Source of the DNA: Symsagittifera roscoffensis
Lineage: Eukaryota > Xenacoelomorpha > Acoela > Convolutidae
Length of the DNA stretch: 64,000 nt
Assembly: GCF_963678635.1 (NCBI RefSeq)
Contig: NC_087069.1
Coordinates: 50,361,892 to 50,425,891, forward strand
Direction: 5' to 3'
Both the position numbers and the translations under genes were made by a program. The notes under the pieces were generated by a model that searched no databases, was not told the DNA's origin, and saw only the letters and a program-made list of their open reading frames with translations. This document shows positions 53,140 through 64,000 of this stretch, one piece after another. Each line of letters opens with the position of its first letter. Within the stretch, counting starts at the first letter, position 1.

Positions 53140-54860
53140 TTGGGACGTGGGAGTAATTTGAGATAGGGTACACAGTCTGCTCGTCACGCTATCTTAGTTT
53201 CGGCCGGATAGATTCGTGCAGCTTCTTAGTCTAATACCGATCTTAATCTTACTCTTATATCTCTTAGTCTAATACCGATCTTAATCTTACTCTTTCATCT
53301 ATTAGTCTCAATACATCTAGAGCATACTGGTTTTGTTACGATTCGGTCTCTTGGAGAAAGCAACTAAGTTGTAAGTTAAATTCAAATCTTTCTGGTGCTC
53401 AAAATACAAGTAAGTTCAGCACTTACAAATAAGTGGGTTGTTAGTTTGATGGAGTGTGATTGGTTAGTCTTTAATATTTTATTAGAATAAAATATCTAAA
53501 TTGTAACCAATAATAAATTATAGTTTGAATCTGGTTCCACCCAACCGGGGTTTACAGAGTTTTTTTGTTCTTTGACTTCTATCTGTAATGGAGGATGGAT
53601 GATGATCGTTGATATTTCGCGAGCATCATTTCTTTTCCGTTCTTGGAGAAGGAAGCTCCAGGAAGCTGGAATCGTGGATATCATTCTGTCATTCAACAAT
53701 GACTGTGACCGCCAACAAAATCAATCTGGTTTGTTATGATCGTTTGTTCTTGTTCGGCGGAAAACTGTGTTTCGATCTTATTTGGGAATGGCGTGAAGAT
53801 TGAACTTGGAGAGAATGTCTTGTAACTTGGATCTGTCTGTATACTTGAACATACTGTTGTGATTGTGGGCGCGTATCGGTTGTGTTTAGCCAACCTGTAG
53901 ATTCAGTGTGATGGGATCTTCTAGTTTCTTGATTCTCGTCTTCTTGATTGTGTGTGATCTATATACTGCTTCATATAATTTACATAAAAAATTTTTTGTA
54001 AGTTCTGTTTTTAGTTATGCTTTCTATTCATTGTTACCACAAAAGCTTTTAATTTCGTTCTGTTATTTTTAAAGAGTTACTCGCCCCTGAGTAGCTCTTG
54101 TCAAAAATAGGGAGTGGGTCACAAAGCGTGTTCTCTATCATGGTGGGTTAGGCCGGTTATTAAGCATGCTCAGGACGTCCTCTTCTGGTGGGTTAGGCCA
54201 CGAGTGAGGGTATGATTGCATGCTGGTTTTTTGTGGGGTCCTGTTTTGTGTTAAACTTTTATGTTAAGTTTGTTACTGGTTTTTCCTTTTGTTGTGTCCT
54301 TTTCTCAAAGATCAAATTGTTTGGTTTGGGTTTGTCTGGCGAGTTTTTGGTGTTTTATTCTTTCTTTTTCAGACATATCAATAGTCTCCAAAAGAATAAT
54401 TTATTCAGTTCTTAAGCTGGTTTAATCCGGTTTGAGTACCGTGGGTTTTCTTTTCTTAGTCATGCTGTTAGTTTGTGGTTTATGGTGTTTAGTAAGCTGC
54501 GTTGGTTAGTTTGGATTATTATAAAATTCCTTTCCAACCGGGTTAAAAGAAAGTTTGAAACTTGTCAATGTCTGTTCGAGTTGTTGTTAGTGAAAGTTAA
54601 AAGTTGAAATTCATTATTTTAAGCAATTCGTCGTGGGCGAGCTGTACGAGTATGGATAGAATTTGTGTGCAAGTGAATAAAAAGAAGCGTCTTCAAAAAG
54701 GTTAGTACTGCTTTCATTTGTGTAAATTTACTACAAGAATTATTAATTTTACTGCTTTGTGGGATTGAAATTTTTCATTTATTTTCAATGTATTCAAATT
54801 TACTACATTGGGGAAAGAATTTATAGATTAATTTACTACTTTGGGAAGACATTTTTTTGC
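53140..54860 (-). repeat. Terminal block (probable 3' LTR) and 3' motif cluster of copy C
   Basis: The outer edge is GGGAGTAATTTGAG at 53148. A 50-bp segment containing CTTAGTCTAATACCGATC is directly duplicated at about 53227 and 53267. The first hairpin (CACTTACAAATAAGTG) is intact at about 53418. GAGTTACTCGCCCCTGAG at 54074 matches the copy A segment near 13070. Five GTAGTAAATT-type motifs lie at 54700-54850. Confidence 0.62.
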
Positions 54861-55038
54861 ATCATTCAGTGTGATTTGTTAATAGAAGTTTATAACTAAT
54901 GAAAAAGTTTCGAGTTTGGTTTTTTCTGTTTGTAGATGATCGTGATTTGAAGAATAAAGAAAAGAAAAAACCTTTAATAATGAATGGTTAGTTTTATCTC
55001 GATTTTTGTTAGTTTTAATTTATTCAATTCATACATAC

Positions 55039-56690
55039 TCATTCATGGGGAAAAAATCCATGAGGGAAAACAACGTGGATGGCATCATATGTGGTTACTA
55101 GCTTTGCTAATATTCGAATGATCCTTTTAGTCTGAAGTAGTGGCCAAAGCAATTGAAGTGTCTGAATGGTTTTTAGTTCTTTAGTGCCAATGAAAAATTC
55201 GTAGGGTGTGTTTTGGATTTAAAAAAAAGCTTGTGATTATATTTAATTTTGTGTATAAATTCTAAAATTGGTACTTCGACAGGTTGAATGTATTTGTGCG
55301 GGAGAATTAGTGGTCGGGATTCTTCTATATTGAAGTTTTGGTGAGAGGACAGAATATATACATCTGCGTGATTGGGCCATAGTTACGGGGATGCCTTGAA
55401 AGTTAGTTTCTTTAATGCAATATGTGAAGTTAAGAAAAAAAAAGGTGATGTGCACTTGGAGTTCATGAATTGATATCTATGATGGGGTTGTCGTGATGGT
55501 GTATGTAAGTCAAAGTGATTTTGTATGAATCTATAGTAAATATAGGTATTTGTCTGTTTAGTTCTAACATGATGTCGTGTGAACAGTGCATATCTCGTTC
55601 TTTGGGTGTGAGGAAGTGAAAGGTTATTGAGAAGGTTTCAAATTTTCCGTAAATTGGTTCATAAGCTTGGATATCACAAAACGCTTCTGAACTGATATGA
55701 TCGTGTTTTTTATCTATTGAATTGAGTGTGAAAAGGTGAGGTTTTCGTTGAAAAAATTTTGGTTAATTGCGAGTTAGCTAACTGGTCATCATCGAGTGCT
55801 GTTGTTAGTCTGAAAAAGTTACTTTTTTTTCTTTCTATCTTGCGGTGTGTTAATTAGTGGTAATCAAAGTGGGTTTCAGAAGTGATAATATAATGTCCAA
55901 TGGAGTGTGGGGATTAATACATGCTCATCGACATAGTTGGTTTGTTCAATGTTAGTGTCGGTGTAGGTATCTGTATATTGAGGGAAGAAGGGTAAAGATG
56001 ATTGAAGCAATTGGGTGATATTGGTGTGGTCAGGATGGCTTATATAATCTCGTGCTATTCCGTGTTTGGTGGGAAACGGGTGATTGGGAAATTTTCTTTT
56101 GAAAGTTCTATATGCACGGTTAGTACTGGACGATGATTGTGTTGATGTTGAGGATTGGGCTAAAGAAGGGGTGTAATCTGAAGAAGTTGTGGGAGTTGGT
56201 GGGTTTGATGACGTAACCGTTGATGATAATTGATGATTGGGAATTGTTAGGGTTTGAGGGTGTTGTACTTGTTGTTGCGGTGTTATTAGATTGCTTAGTT
56301 CATATGATATTTGTGTCATCTGGGGAATTATTGTTTGAACGATCATTGGTAAAAGGGGAGTATGTTGGTGTCACTTGGGAAATATGGGAGAGGGTAGAGG
56401 GGGATTCCCTTTGGGCTTGGGAGTGGATGGGTTGAAAGGGTTGTTCAGAAAAGGTAGAAGGGCTGGGTTCTGAATTTGCGAATTCATCAGGGGTTTCTAA
56501 GTCTGAATTGTCGAATTGGGAAACTGTGTGGAAAACTGTAATATCTGAGTTAGCATCAGAGTACATGCCGGATGATGTGTTAATATGGGGTGAATCAGGT
56601 GGCGGGAAAGCAAAAAGTGGAATGATGGGAATTGGGTTTTGGAGATTGGCTGGATGTGAAATTGAGCGGCGAAGGGATCCAACTAAAAAA
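55039..56690 (-). pseudogene. ORF4 of copy C
   Basis: Pieces on the minus strand: 56566-56300 with FDNSDLETPDEFANSEPSPS; 56346-55876 with NRAYRTFKRKFPNHPF and YVDEHVLIPTLHWTLY; and 55455-55243 with FFLNFTYCIKETNFQGI. The end is TGA at 55041-55039, matched to TAG in copy A and followed at once by GTATGT. Upstream, HPANLQNPIPIIPLFAFPPP aligns with A before its TAA 10405. At least two frame changes and several stops break it. It is the best evidence that ORF4 extends upstream to the env stop. Confidence 0.68.
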
Positions 56691-56839
56691 ATGATTATTT
56701 TGAGATTGAAAAGTTGTGTAGTGGGGCTGTTTGATTATTTGTTCATATGTTTCTTCACTTTGGGATTGTTGTGTTACTATATGGTGAATTGGGTGTTGTA
56801 TATAATTAGGTCTTGAACTTGTAATATTTGTGAGTGCTA

Positions 56840-59290
56840 AATTTCAAAAAATTCGTGGTACTAATGATAATGGGTGACTATGATGTAGACTTGGTAATTG
56901 TGGTGCTGTGGGTGATGCTTGTGTATTGTTTTGTGATTCGTCATATGTGTTTAGTGTTATCGGTATTTTTGTGCTATATTCTTTTATTTGTGCATCTAAA
57001 AGTATTATTTTTATTGATGCAGAAAAATTGCGAAAAAACCTGCGGAAAGTATACGTGCTACGCTTGCTTGTCGGTTAACGTGTGTATGTATTGCGCATGT
57101 GTTATAGATTCCTTTTAATAGAGAGAAAGGAAATCCGATAAAATTAAACATTGCGTATAAAATAGTCAATCTTTCTAAGATGTAATAGGGCCATCCTAGA
57201 AAGGCAAGAAGTTCGTTTTTCAGGTTTACAAAATTAAAAATTTTGATTGGTGATATATCCTGTGGTCTATACCTTTCGCCATTTGAATAAATGTAATTTT
57301 AAATATCTTTGAAAAATCCGCTGTAATCTTGTGCGTAAATGTCTGAATATCCTGCGGTTTCTGCAAGTTTGAGTAAATTCTGATCTATTGATTATCGTTG
57401 TATTGTGTCCAATTTTTTAAGGAGGTCCTGAAATTGTTGTGTACGTTTGTGGTGTTGTATGTCTGATTTAGAGCTTATAATGATTGACTCTAAATCGATA
57501 TTCACGTTGCGGGCAATAGCTCTAATACTTTCAGGTGGAAACTTTTTTAATGGTTGCATAAATGTTGGATATGGTGTGAGTAGATAGTCATTTTCTTCGA
57601 CGGGACTTAATTGTACAATTTTGTAGCTATTTTCTGATCCACATGTATTTGCTGTATCCCAAAAATAAGTTCTTCGTGAGAGTGTATCAACAAAATGTAC
57701 TTTATTTTTGTAAATTATTGGGATTCTTTTATAACATCGCTCGTCTTCAAAAACATACAAAGGTGATACTTTTTTAGTGCAAGTGTAAAACCATAAAATA
57801 TTTCCTTCATAATCAAGGAAATTTGATCCTTTTCCGGATAATGAATATCCTGTATATCGTATTTTTACAACTGCTAGTGCAAGTGATTGTAGAATCTGCG
57901 TTCTATTGAGTTCACATCGTTGGTGTAATGTTTCTAGTTCTGATAATGACATTTCTTGTAAAATTCGACTTATCGTATAATCTAGTTTCATGTCTAAGTG
58001 TATATTATTTTAAGAAATGCGCCAAAATATGTGCTGTTCATGGTTGATAGTTCCTGTAAACGTGTACTTTCTGTGTCTTGTGGTTTTAATTTTCCACCGG
58101 TTCTTACTGCATTCTTTTGAAATTTTACTGAGACGTATGAGTTCTCGTCAGTATATGAGTGATGTGTTGCCATTTGGTGTTAAATTAATTTTACTGTATT
58201 CATGTCGAAACCGTTTTTGTATTCGACAAGAATTTCTGAGTATTGTGTTTTGTATAGTGGTTTGTTGTATTTACATGCAAGCTCTGTTTCTGGGTATAAT
58301 TGGAAGCGTGTTGATTTATTCTCTATATTGTGGATGTTTCTTTTTTATTACTTTGTATAATTTGGTCAGGGTTGACATCTTCAAATGGGATAGATTCAAT
58401 AAAATATTTTTGGTGAAATTTTTTACCATTATTGCGTGTATTATTGCTACTTGAAAAATTGTACAGGTTTCTTCAGGAAACCATACAATGGTTGCTTGTG
58501 TGCGTGTTGTAGGATCGCACTATCCTTGATCGTTTTTGCAAGAGAGTCTGATTCCTTGATAAAATTTTGTGTCATCTTTTAAGTCACATGTCATTTGTGC
58601 TTTTTCAAGTTGTATTTCCAATCGAAAAACATTAATTCTTGGTGTCCTTTAATTTTCGTGTCTGCTTTGCAGTTTGAAGGATCATTTATTCCAATGCGCG
58701 GTATCCAATGTTTATCATGGAGTCATAAGTTAATCTTTCGTGTGCTCCATGAAAGGGAAATTTTGTATCTAGTCGTATATGACTTTGGTGTTTTTCAAGT
58801 TCGGCTTGATGCGCTGAGTCTGGAAAAACTTGAAAAATTACAAGTTTTCTGTTTGTACCTATAATTGATGTGAGGTTTAGTCTTGTAAGTTCTTTTTAAC
58901 AACCTTCAGGGCTGAGGTGTACTCTTTCGATGTTACTCTGATAGAAAGATTCATGGTCTAATCTGTTTTTATTACTATTCCAGACTTGTGAACAAGGTAC
59001 TTTCTTTTCGGAAAATGTTGCTGTGACTTTGTATACTGTTAGTCTTGTCGCTCGGGCTTTTGAGTATAACGTAGCCATTATGTTCGTGGTTTCTATAGCT
59101 TGTGGTTCGGATGCACATTGTGTTACTCGATTTATAGCTTATTTATGTAGTTTTTTTTGTTCGTTTTCTTCACAGTCGTAGTGTGTTACTAGTAAATCCT
59201 GAGGTCCTGTGCAAGGAGAGGGATTTTGATTTGCTTCGGAAAAAATGAGAAAAGGAAGGTGTTGAATTGTGAATATCTTTAGAATATACA
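56840..59290 (-). pseudogene. env: env of copy C
   Basis: The longest intact stretch, 57991-57392, covers 199 codons of the C-terminal ectodomain and stem, including the join that is frameshifted in copy A (YFWDTANTCGSENS). Other pieces: 59078-58896 (ATLYSKARATR, FSEKKVPCSQVW) near the N-terminus, and the tail at about 56990-56860 where PTAP and HPLSLVPR are kept. The start lies near 59293 as ATGTATATTCTAAAG, but the following codons are broken. Comparison with A shows where each copy is damaged; neither is intact. Confidence 0.68.
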
Positions 59291-59308
59291 TTTGTATGAT
59301 AATCCTGA

Positions 59309-60440
59309 TTATATGCTATAAAAACTTTTGTATCCGAATGTCTTTTTAGCATATCTATCGTATTTATATATCATTTCGGTTGTTATAAATGGGGGAGGTG
59401 ACGAATGAGCTGTTATAATTGGAGGGGCTAATGGAAACAGGTTATGAACAAAATAATTTAGTCTTACTGTAATTTCGAATTTTAGTGAGAGAATATTTTG
59501 TTGAAGTATTTGGATGTTATGTTCCTGTATATCTTTGTGGATATCTTGTCTATATTGTAATCTATTTTGTGCCAAAATGTGTAGTCTGCTATTTTCTTGA
59601 TGTTGACCAAATAATGGTGGAGGTGCTACGAATGTATTCCAATCTAATCCTAGTGGTATATTATTAGTTGATTGTTCCTGATATCTTGAGTCAAGATGTG
59701 TAAGAAAATTTAGGGGAAAAAGTGTTGGTGATAATTGACTTGAAGGAAGAGAAAGTGTTGCTGGCAATGTTGATAGTGTTGTATCAGATGAAACGCCAAG
59801 GGAGTCGTTTACTAAATTTGGTTCACCTTGAGTGTACGTGTGTATTACCCAATATGGAAGACGTTCTGTAGTTACTGGGGGATTAAAAAGGTTTTCTCGA
59901 ATTTGTTCTGATGTGGGAGTTGAACCTAAATAGTCTGATGGAATATTTGAAGTGCTTTGTTGTGAAGCAATTGGGTGAGTATCTGGTAATGTGCCACTAG
60001 AAAGTATTAAGGGATTTGGTGTTGGTGATTGAGGTATTTTAAAATGAACTCCGGGAGTTTGAAAATTTCTGTTTCGTCTCGGATGTTTGATTTGTCTATT
60101 TATTTCAAGTGTATTTTGATTTTAGCTAATATGTCTTACTCTATTAAGATTTTGTAGTAGGGGGGGGGGGGGGTTATATGTTATATGTTGGTTCGTATTG
60201 TGCTTGGCTCAAAGTTGCGTGGCGAACAACTGGTTCTAATTGTTTAGATAATCGTGCGTGTCTTTCTTCAAAGGTTGTCATGGAAAGAATTGCGTGTTGA
60301 TGATTGGGGATTTTGGGTATTTGTTGGTGTTGTTGGATTATCTTAGAGGTTGTTGGTGGGGACTGGTGTGGGGGTTGTTGACCAGCAATTTTGGAAAAAA
60401 CTTCAGTGTTGAATTTTTTTAAGAATAAATTTTAAGTTTA
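59309..60440 (-). pseudogene. ORF-P of copy C
   Basis: The folded C-terminal part is open at 59767-59309 (LGLDWNTFVAPPPLFGQH, LQYRQDIHKDIQEHNIQI, FITTEMIYKYDRYAKK). The Pro/Thr/Gln-rich N-part continues to about 60440 with stops. A run of 14 G (C on the coding strand) at 60160-60173 replaces a four-C run in copy A and disrupts the frame. Confidence 0.6.
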
Positions 60441-60600
60441 CTATAGTATTCTCCAATGAAAAAAATTAAAAGAATTGTTGCTAAAGTGAATGTGATGATT
60501 GCCTTTTTTATACTTTTGCACATTGTCGTTATGAGGGATATTAAAAAGGTGAGAAGATTATGAATAGTAGAAAAATATCAGTTGGTTTGAAACATTTAGA
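60440..60600 (-). pseudogene. Two-helix membrane ORF of copy C
   Basis: From ATG at about 60596 the frame meets a TGA at codon 6, then reads through a first hydrophobic segment, MCKSIKKA, and a second one (ATILLIFFIGEYYSK) to a stop near 60432. This shows the second helix that copy A has lost by a one-base change in an A run. Confidence 0.45.
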
Positions 60601-60699
60601 AAGATATGGAATTATCGTACCTGTGGAGGTTATCAAGGATTTTGGAAAGTTGTATATATATTTCGAAAAGGGAATGAGAAAATTTAAAAAAAAGTTGCA

Positions 60700-60845
60700 A
60701 AAAACTTATTAAAATAATTATCAAAGTTTCCAAAGTGTCAGCTAGAAATATTATAAAAAAAATTTAAAAGCTTAGAAAGTTTTATGAGAAAGATTGAAAA
60801 GATTAGTTTAAGTTTGTCGACCGTCGCAGAAAGAAGCATGTTTTC
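60700..60845 (-). pseudogene. Small hydrophobic ORF of copy C (first duplicate)
   Basis: ATG at about 60842 gives MLLSATVDKLKLIFSIFLIK, then an extra A/T in a homopolymer leads to an early stop after NIS. The duplicate at about 62940 lacks the indel and reads further. Confidence 0.4.
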
Positions 60846-60859
60846 GTTTTGTCGAATCT

Positions 60860-61341
60860 TTTTTAATTTTTGGGGCTAAATTCGAGTGTAGTCGGATTAT
60901 TCTTTGATTTTTTGTTAAGTGGGTTGGATTTTGTCAAATTTTGTTGAGGGGTTATTTTATGGTGTCGGAGAGATCTTGTTGGCTGTGTTCTTTTTATGGG
61001 ATTGTTGGGGTTAACAAGGAAATATTTGTACTTTAGGCTAAATAATCAAGAGCTTTTTGTTCTTTAGGCTAAATTAAAATTTTTGGTTGGAGGCTTTTTG
61101 AGCTCTGGGTTGGGAAAACTTTGTTGATCTTTGTACTACATGGTACGGGAGGGTTGTAATATGAGATTGTGTTTATTACTTGTCGGCTAATAAAGTCATG
61201 TTGTCTTAGATAAGGTGATGATTCGGAAGGATTCTTATTGGCTGATTTTGAACTAGATTTGTTCAAGTGTTTTCCAGCATGTTATTATGAAAATGTGTAT
61301 GTTCAAAATGACTGAAAAGAAGTTGGAGATACTAATTAAAA
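60860..61341 (-). other. Pol-env spacer of copy C
   Basis: Equivalent of 5509-6116 in A. The TTAGCCTAAAG pair is conserved (complement at about 61033 and 61064). A short minus-strand frame at 61266-61069 has a duplicate at 63359-63162 but no match in A, so it is probably not a gene. Confidence 0.5.
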
Positions 61342-61960
61342 TTAGGGTTATTTTTGAAATTCAACTTTCTTCAATATTTTAGTTTGTGGAACGAATGTTT
61401 TATAATTTTTTCGTGGTTGACTTCTAAGTCGTGATGATTCTATTTTCAGATTTTTCTTTTTGATCCTGTGGTAGTATCTTTTCTATCATTTTTCGATTTT
61501 TTCTTTCTTTTTGAGATGTTTTTGTCTCTGGCTTAGGAGATGTTTGATGCACTGATTCTTTTTGTTGGGTTGGTTTTTGATTTTTATTTAGTTTTGATTT
61601 TGTTCAATAACCGATTCTTAAACCTTTGAAAGAATAAATTGAGTTAAATGACGGAGTGCGTACTCTTTTGGATAATAGGGTAATAGATTATTTCGATGCT
61701 GAACAAATTCTTTTTTGCTTGAGTCAGTCCGTTTGTATGTTACATCAGTGGGTTTATCAATTATTTGATATGGACCTTTTTGGAGTGGTTGTAATTTTTT
61801 TGCAAACTCCTTTTTGAGTTGTAAAGTTTGGAAAAAAAACAAATGTTCCGTTTTTTAAATCTCTAGCTGGTGTAAAGCGTGAATTGATTTGGTTATATAT
61901 GTTTTGCTTTTGTTAGAATTTTTTTGTTACTTTTTGATAAATTTCATTGTGTTTTTATCT
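61342..61960 (-). pseudogene. pol: Integrase C-terminal GPY/F region and Lys-rich tail, copy C
   Basis: The frame 61842-61618 contains KKLQPLQKGPYQIIDKPTDV and HRNNLLPYYPKEYALRHL, matching A with few changes and confirming the register A loses near 5035. The Lys/Asn/Gln-rich tail follows to about 61370. Upstream, residues matching NRDKKHNEIYQKVTKK run to about 61960 with broken frames. Confidence 0.68.
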
Positions 61961-62796
61961 CCATTTAAAATCCATTCGGTGTGTGTACTGGAAGCTAATT
62001 TTAAAATTTGTGGATGATGAAAGTGGTCTTTGTCATGGGTATGTAGTGGTAAGTTGTAACATATTGAATCTTTATTTGGTTTACAAAACCTTCTACGTTT
62101 TTATTAGCATTTGCTGTGATCATTATTGGTTTTCGTGGTTTTTGGTTAAATACCATTCCATATGGTGACATTCCTAGTCTTGTTGTAATTTGTGAATTAT
62201 AGGATAAGGGGAATAATTTTACATCTGCTGACCATTCGGTGTATCGTGTATCATTTCCATTATTGATACATCAGAGATACTCTTGTAATGAACGGTTCAT
62301 ACTATCAACTAATCCATTTGTCCAAGGTGCATGAGATGTACGTGGTTTATGTTTAAAATTATAAAAGTGACATAGTGTGATATTTTCAAAATTAATAAAT
62401 TCAGTGCCATTGTCTGTGACCAGTATTTCGGGTAAACCGAATCCAGTGTTCGTAGAGTGTTGTATATGCATAACAAGCATTACAATGGGGTACTGGGTTG
62501 AGTGCTACATAGTAAGTAAAGGCATCAACAATGACCATTTTATATGAGTTTCCTTCTAAGGATGGTGAAATAGGTCCTTTTGTGTCAAATGAAACTCTGT
62601 GATTGAAATACATACTTTGTCCTTTAAAATCTTGTTTTTCTGCAATTTGCTTTTGATTTGGGTAGGGTTTATTTATTTGACATATTATACAATCGTTGCA
62701 TAATACTTTAATCCAAATTGGTGTATTTGGGAAATAAAAACTTTGATTGAAGTTAGAGAGTGTCTTTTCTGATCCTGAATGTCCTTTAGTATTAAA
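61961..62796 (-). pseudogene. pol: Integrase core of copy C, broken near its end
   Basis: From about 62790: NTKGHSGSEKTLSNF, CNDCIICQINKPYPNQ, then the core with SFDTKGPISP (first Asp), ILVTDNGTEFINFENI (second Asp) and, after the frame changes near 62460, HAPWTNGLVDSMNRS, where the catalytic Glu of copy A is Asp. This would be a DD35D arrangement and probably inactive. The rest to 61961 matches A down to the end of the core. Confidence 0.72.
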
Positions 62797-63030
62797 ACTT
62801 ATTAAAATAATTATCAAAGTTTCCAAAGTGTCAGCTAGAAATATTATAAAAAAATATAAAAGCTTAGAAAGTTTTATGAGAAAGATTGAAAAGATTAGTT
62901 TAAGTTTGTCGACCGTCGCAGAAAGAAGCATGTTTTCGTTTTGTCTAATCTTTTTTAATTTTTTGGGGCTAAATTCGAGTGTAGTCGGATTATTCTTTGA
63001 TTTTTTGTTAAGTGGGTTGGATTTTGTCAA
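62401..63030 (-). CDS. Chimeric ORF: hydrophobic ORF fused to integrase by tandem duplication
   Basis: A 209-codon frame created by the duplication joint near 62797. Its first part comes from the Pol-env spacer and small hydrophobic ORF (MLLSATVDKL, IIFLADTLETLIIILIS); its second part is integrase from NTKGHSG on through the zinc-pair and first Asp. The joint is at AATAAGTTTT, where the two source sequences share a few bases. It is a by-product of rearrangement and not a designed fusion gene. Confidence 0.7.
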   Translation of the reverse strand: MTKSNPLNKKSKNNPTTLEFSPKKLKKIRQNENMLLSATVDKLKLIFSIFLIKLSKLLYFFIIFLADTLETLIIILISFNTKGHSGSEKTLSNFNQSFYFPNTPIWIKVLCNDCIICQINKPYPNQKQIAEKQDFKGQSMYFNHRVSFDTKGPISPSLEGNSYKMVIVDAFTYYVALNPVPHCNACYAYTTLYEHWIRFTRNTGHRQWH

Positions 63031-64000
63031 ATTTTGTTGAGGGGTTATTTTATGGTGTCGGAGAGATCTTGTTGGCTGTGTTCTTTTTATGGGATGGTTG
63101 GGGGTATCAAGGAAATATTTGTACTTTAGGCTAAATAATCAAGAGCTTTTTGTTCTTTAGGCTAAACTAAAATTTTTGGTTGGAGGCTTTTTGAGCTCTG
63201 GGTTGGGAAAACTTTGTTGATCTTTGTACTACATGGTACGGGAGGGTTGTAATATGAAATTGTGTTTATTACTTGTCGGCTAATAAAGTCATGTTGTCTT
63301 AGATAAGGTGATGATTCGGAAGGATTATTATTGGCTGATTTTGAACTAGATTTGTTCAAGTGTTTTCCAGAATTTTTTTGTTACTTTTTGATAAATTTTA
63401 TTGTGTTTTTATCTCCATTTAAAATCCATTCGGTGTGTGTATTGGAAGCTAATTTTAAAATTTGTGGATGATGAAAGTGGTCTTTGTCATGGGTATGTAG
63501 TGGTAAGTTGTAACATATTGAATCTTTATTTGGTTTACAAAACCTTCTGCGTTTTTATTAGCATTTGCTGTGAACATTATTGGTTTTCGTGGTTTTTGGT
63601 TAAATACCATTCCATATGGTGACATTCCTAGTCTTGTTGTAATTTGTGAATTATAGGATAAGGGGAATAATTTTACATCTGCTGACCATTCGGTGTATCT
63701 TGTATCATTTCCATTATTGATACATCTGAGATACTCTTGTAATTAACGGTTCATACTATCAACTAATCCATTTGTCCAAGGTGCATGAGATGTACGTGGT
63801 TTATGTTTAATATTATAAAAGTGACATAGTGTGATATTTTCAAAATTAATAAATTCAGTGCCATTGTCTGTGACCAGTATTTCGGGTAAACCGAATCCAG
63901 TGTTCGTAGAGTGTTGTATATGCATAACAAGCATTACAATGGGGTACTGGGTTGAGTGCTACATAGTAAGTAAAGGCATCAACAATGACCATTTTATATG
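62797..64000 (-). repeat. Partial tandem duplicate of 60701-62796
   Basis: Sequence from 62797 repeats that from 60701 at about 97% identity by eye. At 63377 the text jumps from the equivalent of 61274 to that of 61917, deleting about 640 bp (the GPY/F and tail region). The duplicate then repeats the integrase 3' part (63743-63934 has HAPWTNGLVDSMNR) up to the window edge. Confidence 0.8.

Larger units (their letters stand above)
53140..64000 (-). mobile_element. Retroelement copy C, minus strand, runs off the window
   Basis: Read right to left: integrase, GPY/F region, Pol-env spacer, two small membrane ORFs, ORF-P, env, ORF4 and terminal block. Order and spacing match copy A throughout, and protein matches are clear in every gene. 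It is younger than B but also broken. A piece of about 2.1 kb at its right end is duplicated in tandem. RT, protease and Gag would lie beyond base 64000. Confidence 0.88.

Noticed and set aside
1..64000. tRNA or rRNA genes
   Set aside because: No cloverleaf-compatible B-box region or rRNA-like conserved stretch was seen on either strand by eye; a covariance-model scan would be decisive.

Overview
The window looks like AT-rich, repeat-packed nuclear DNA of an invertebrate animal. Support for this: LTR-retroelement Gag-Pol of Ty3/Gypsy type, fragments of a family-B DNA polymerase of the Polinton/Maverick kind, minisatellites, GT-AG intron signals with short pyrimidine-rich acceptors, and no operons or RNA genes. 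I cannot name the species. The acceptors and the roughly 50-110 bp candidate introns would suit a nematode, but cnidarians and other invertebrates are not excluded.

Layout. (1) 1-14150, plus strand: copy A of a large envelope-bearing LTR retroelement whose 5' end lies outside the window. It carries the Gag tail, protease, reverse transcriptase, RNase H, DD35E integrase with GPY/F module, then a second gene block: a small hydrophobic ORF, a small two-helix membrane ORF, a Pro/Ser/Thr-rich ORF, a long secreted membrane glycoprotein (Env-like) and a roughly 600-residue ORF of unknown function (ORF4), followed by a terminal block that is probably the 3' LTR. (2) 14151-15174: unassigned, with two exon-like minus-strand ORFs. 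(3) 15175-19945, minus strand: copy B, older and 5'-truncated (terminal block, ORF4, part of env), ending in a fold-back palindrome. (4) 21690-48600: a tandem-repeat territory built from a family-B DNA polymerase gene. Its upstream flank plus N-terminal half is repeated four times (units of 3.8-5.1 kb), the last unit runs into a decayed polymerase domain, and the C-terminal half plus about 2.4 kb of flank is duplicated again in tandem (3.7 kb units). The flank holds minus-strand ORFs. (5) 48600-53140: mostly unassigned, with a lone terminal-block relic, one intact-looking gene for a secreted protein (51400-52050), a C-rich tract and a degenerate minisatellite. (6) 53140-64000, minus strand: copy C of the same retroelement, with its own partial tandem duplication.

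How it fits together. Copies A and C converge, bracketing the window with about 11-14 kb of related sequence in inverted orientation. Comparing A with C separates constrained features from decay. In A, ORF-P overlaps env by 13 nt, and env overlaps ORF4 by an ATGA stop-start. The env cytoplasmic tail keeps a PTAP motif in A and C, and the terminal block keeps two adjacent hairpins whose stems have co-varied between copies. I infer an envelope-bearing, possibly once infectious element that expressed several proteins from one spliced message. All copies in view are broken by nonsense codons and frameshifts. ORF-P and ORF4 match nothing I recognise and are the best candidates for new biology here.
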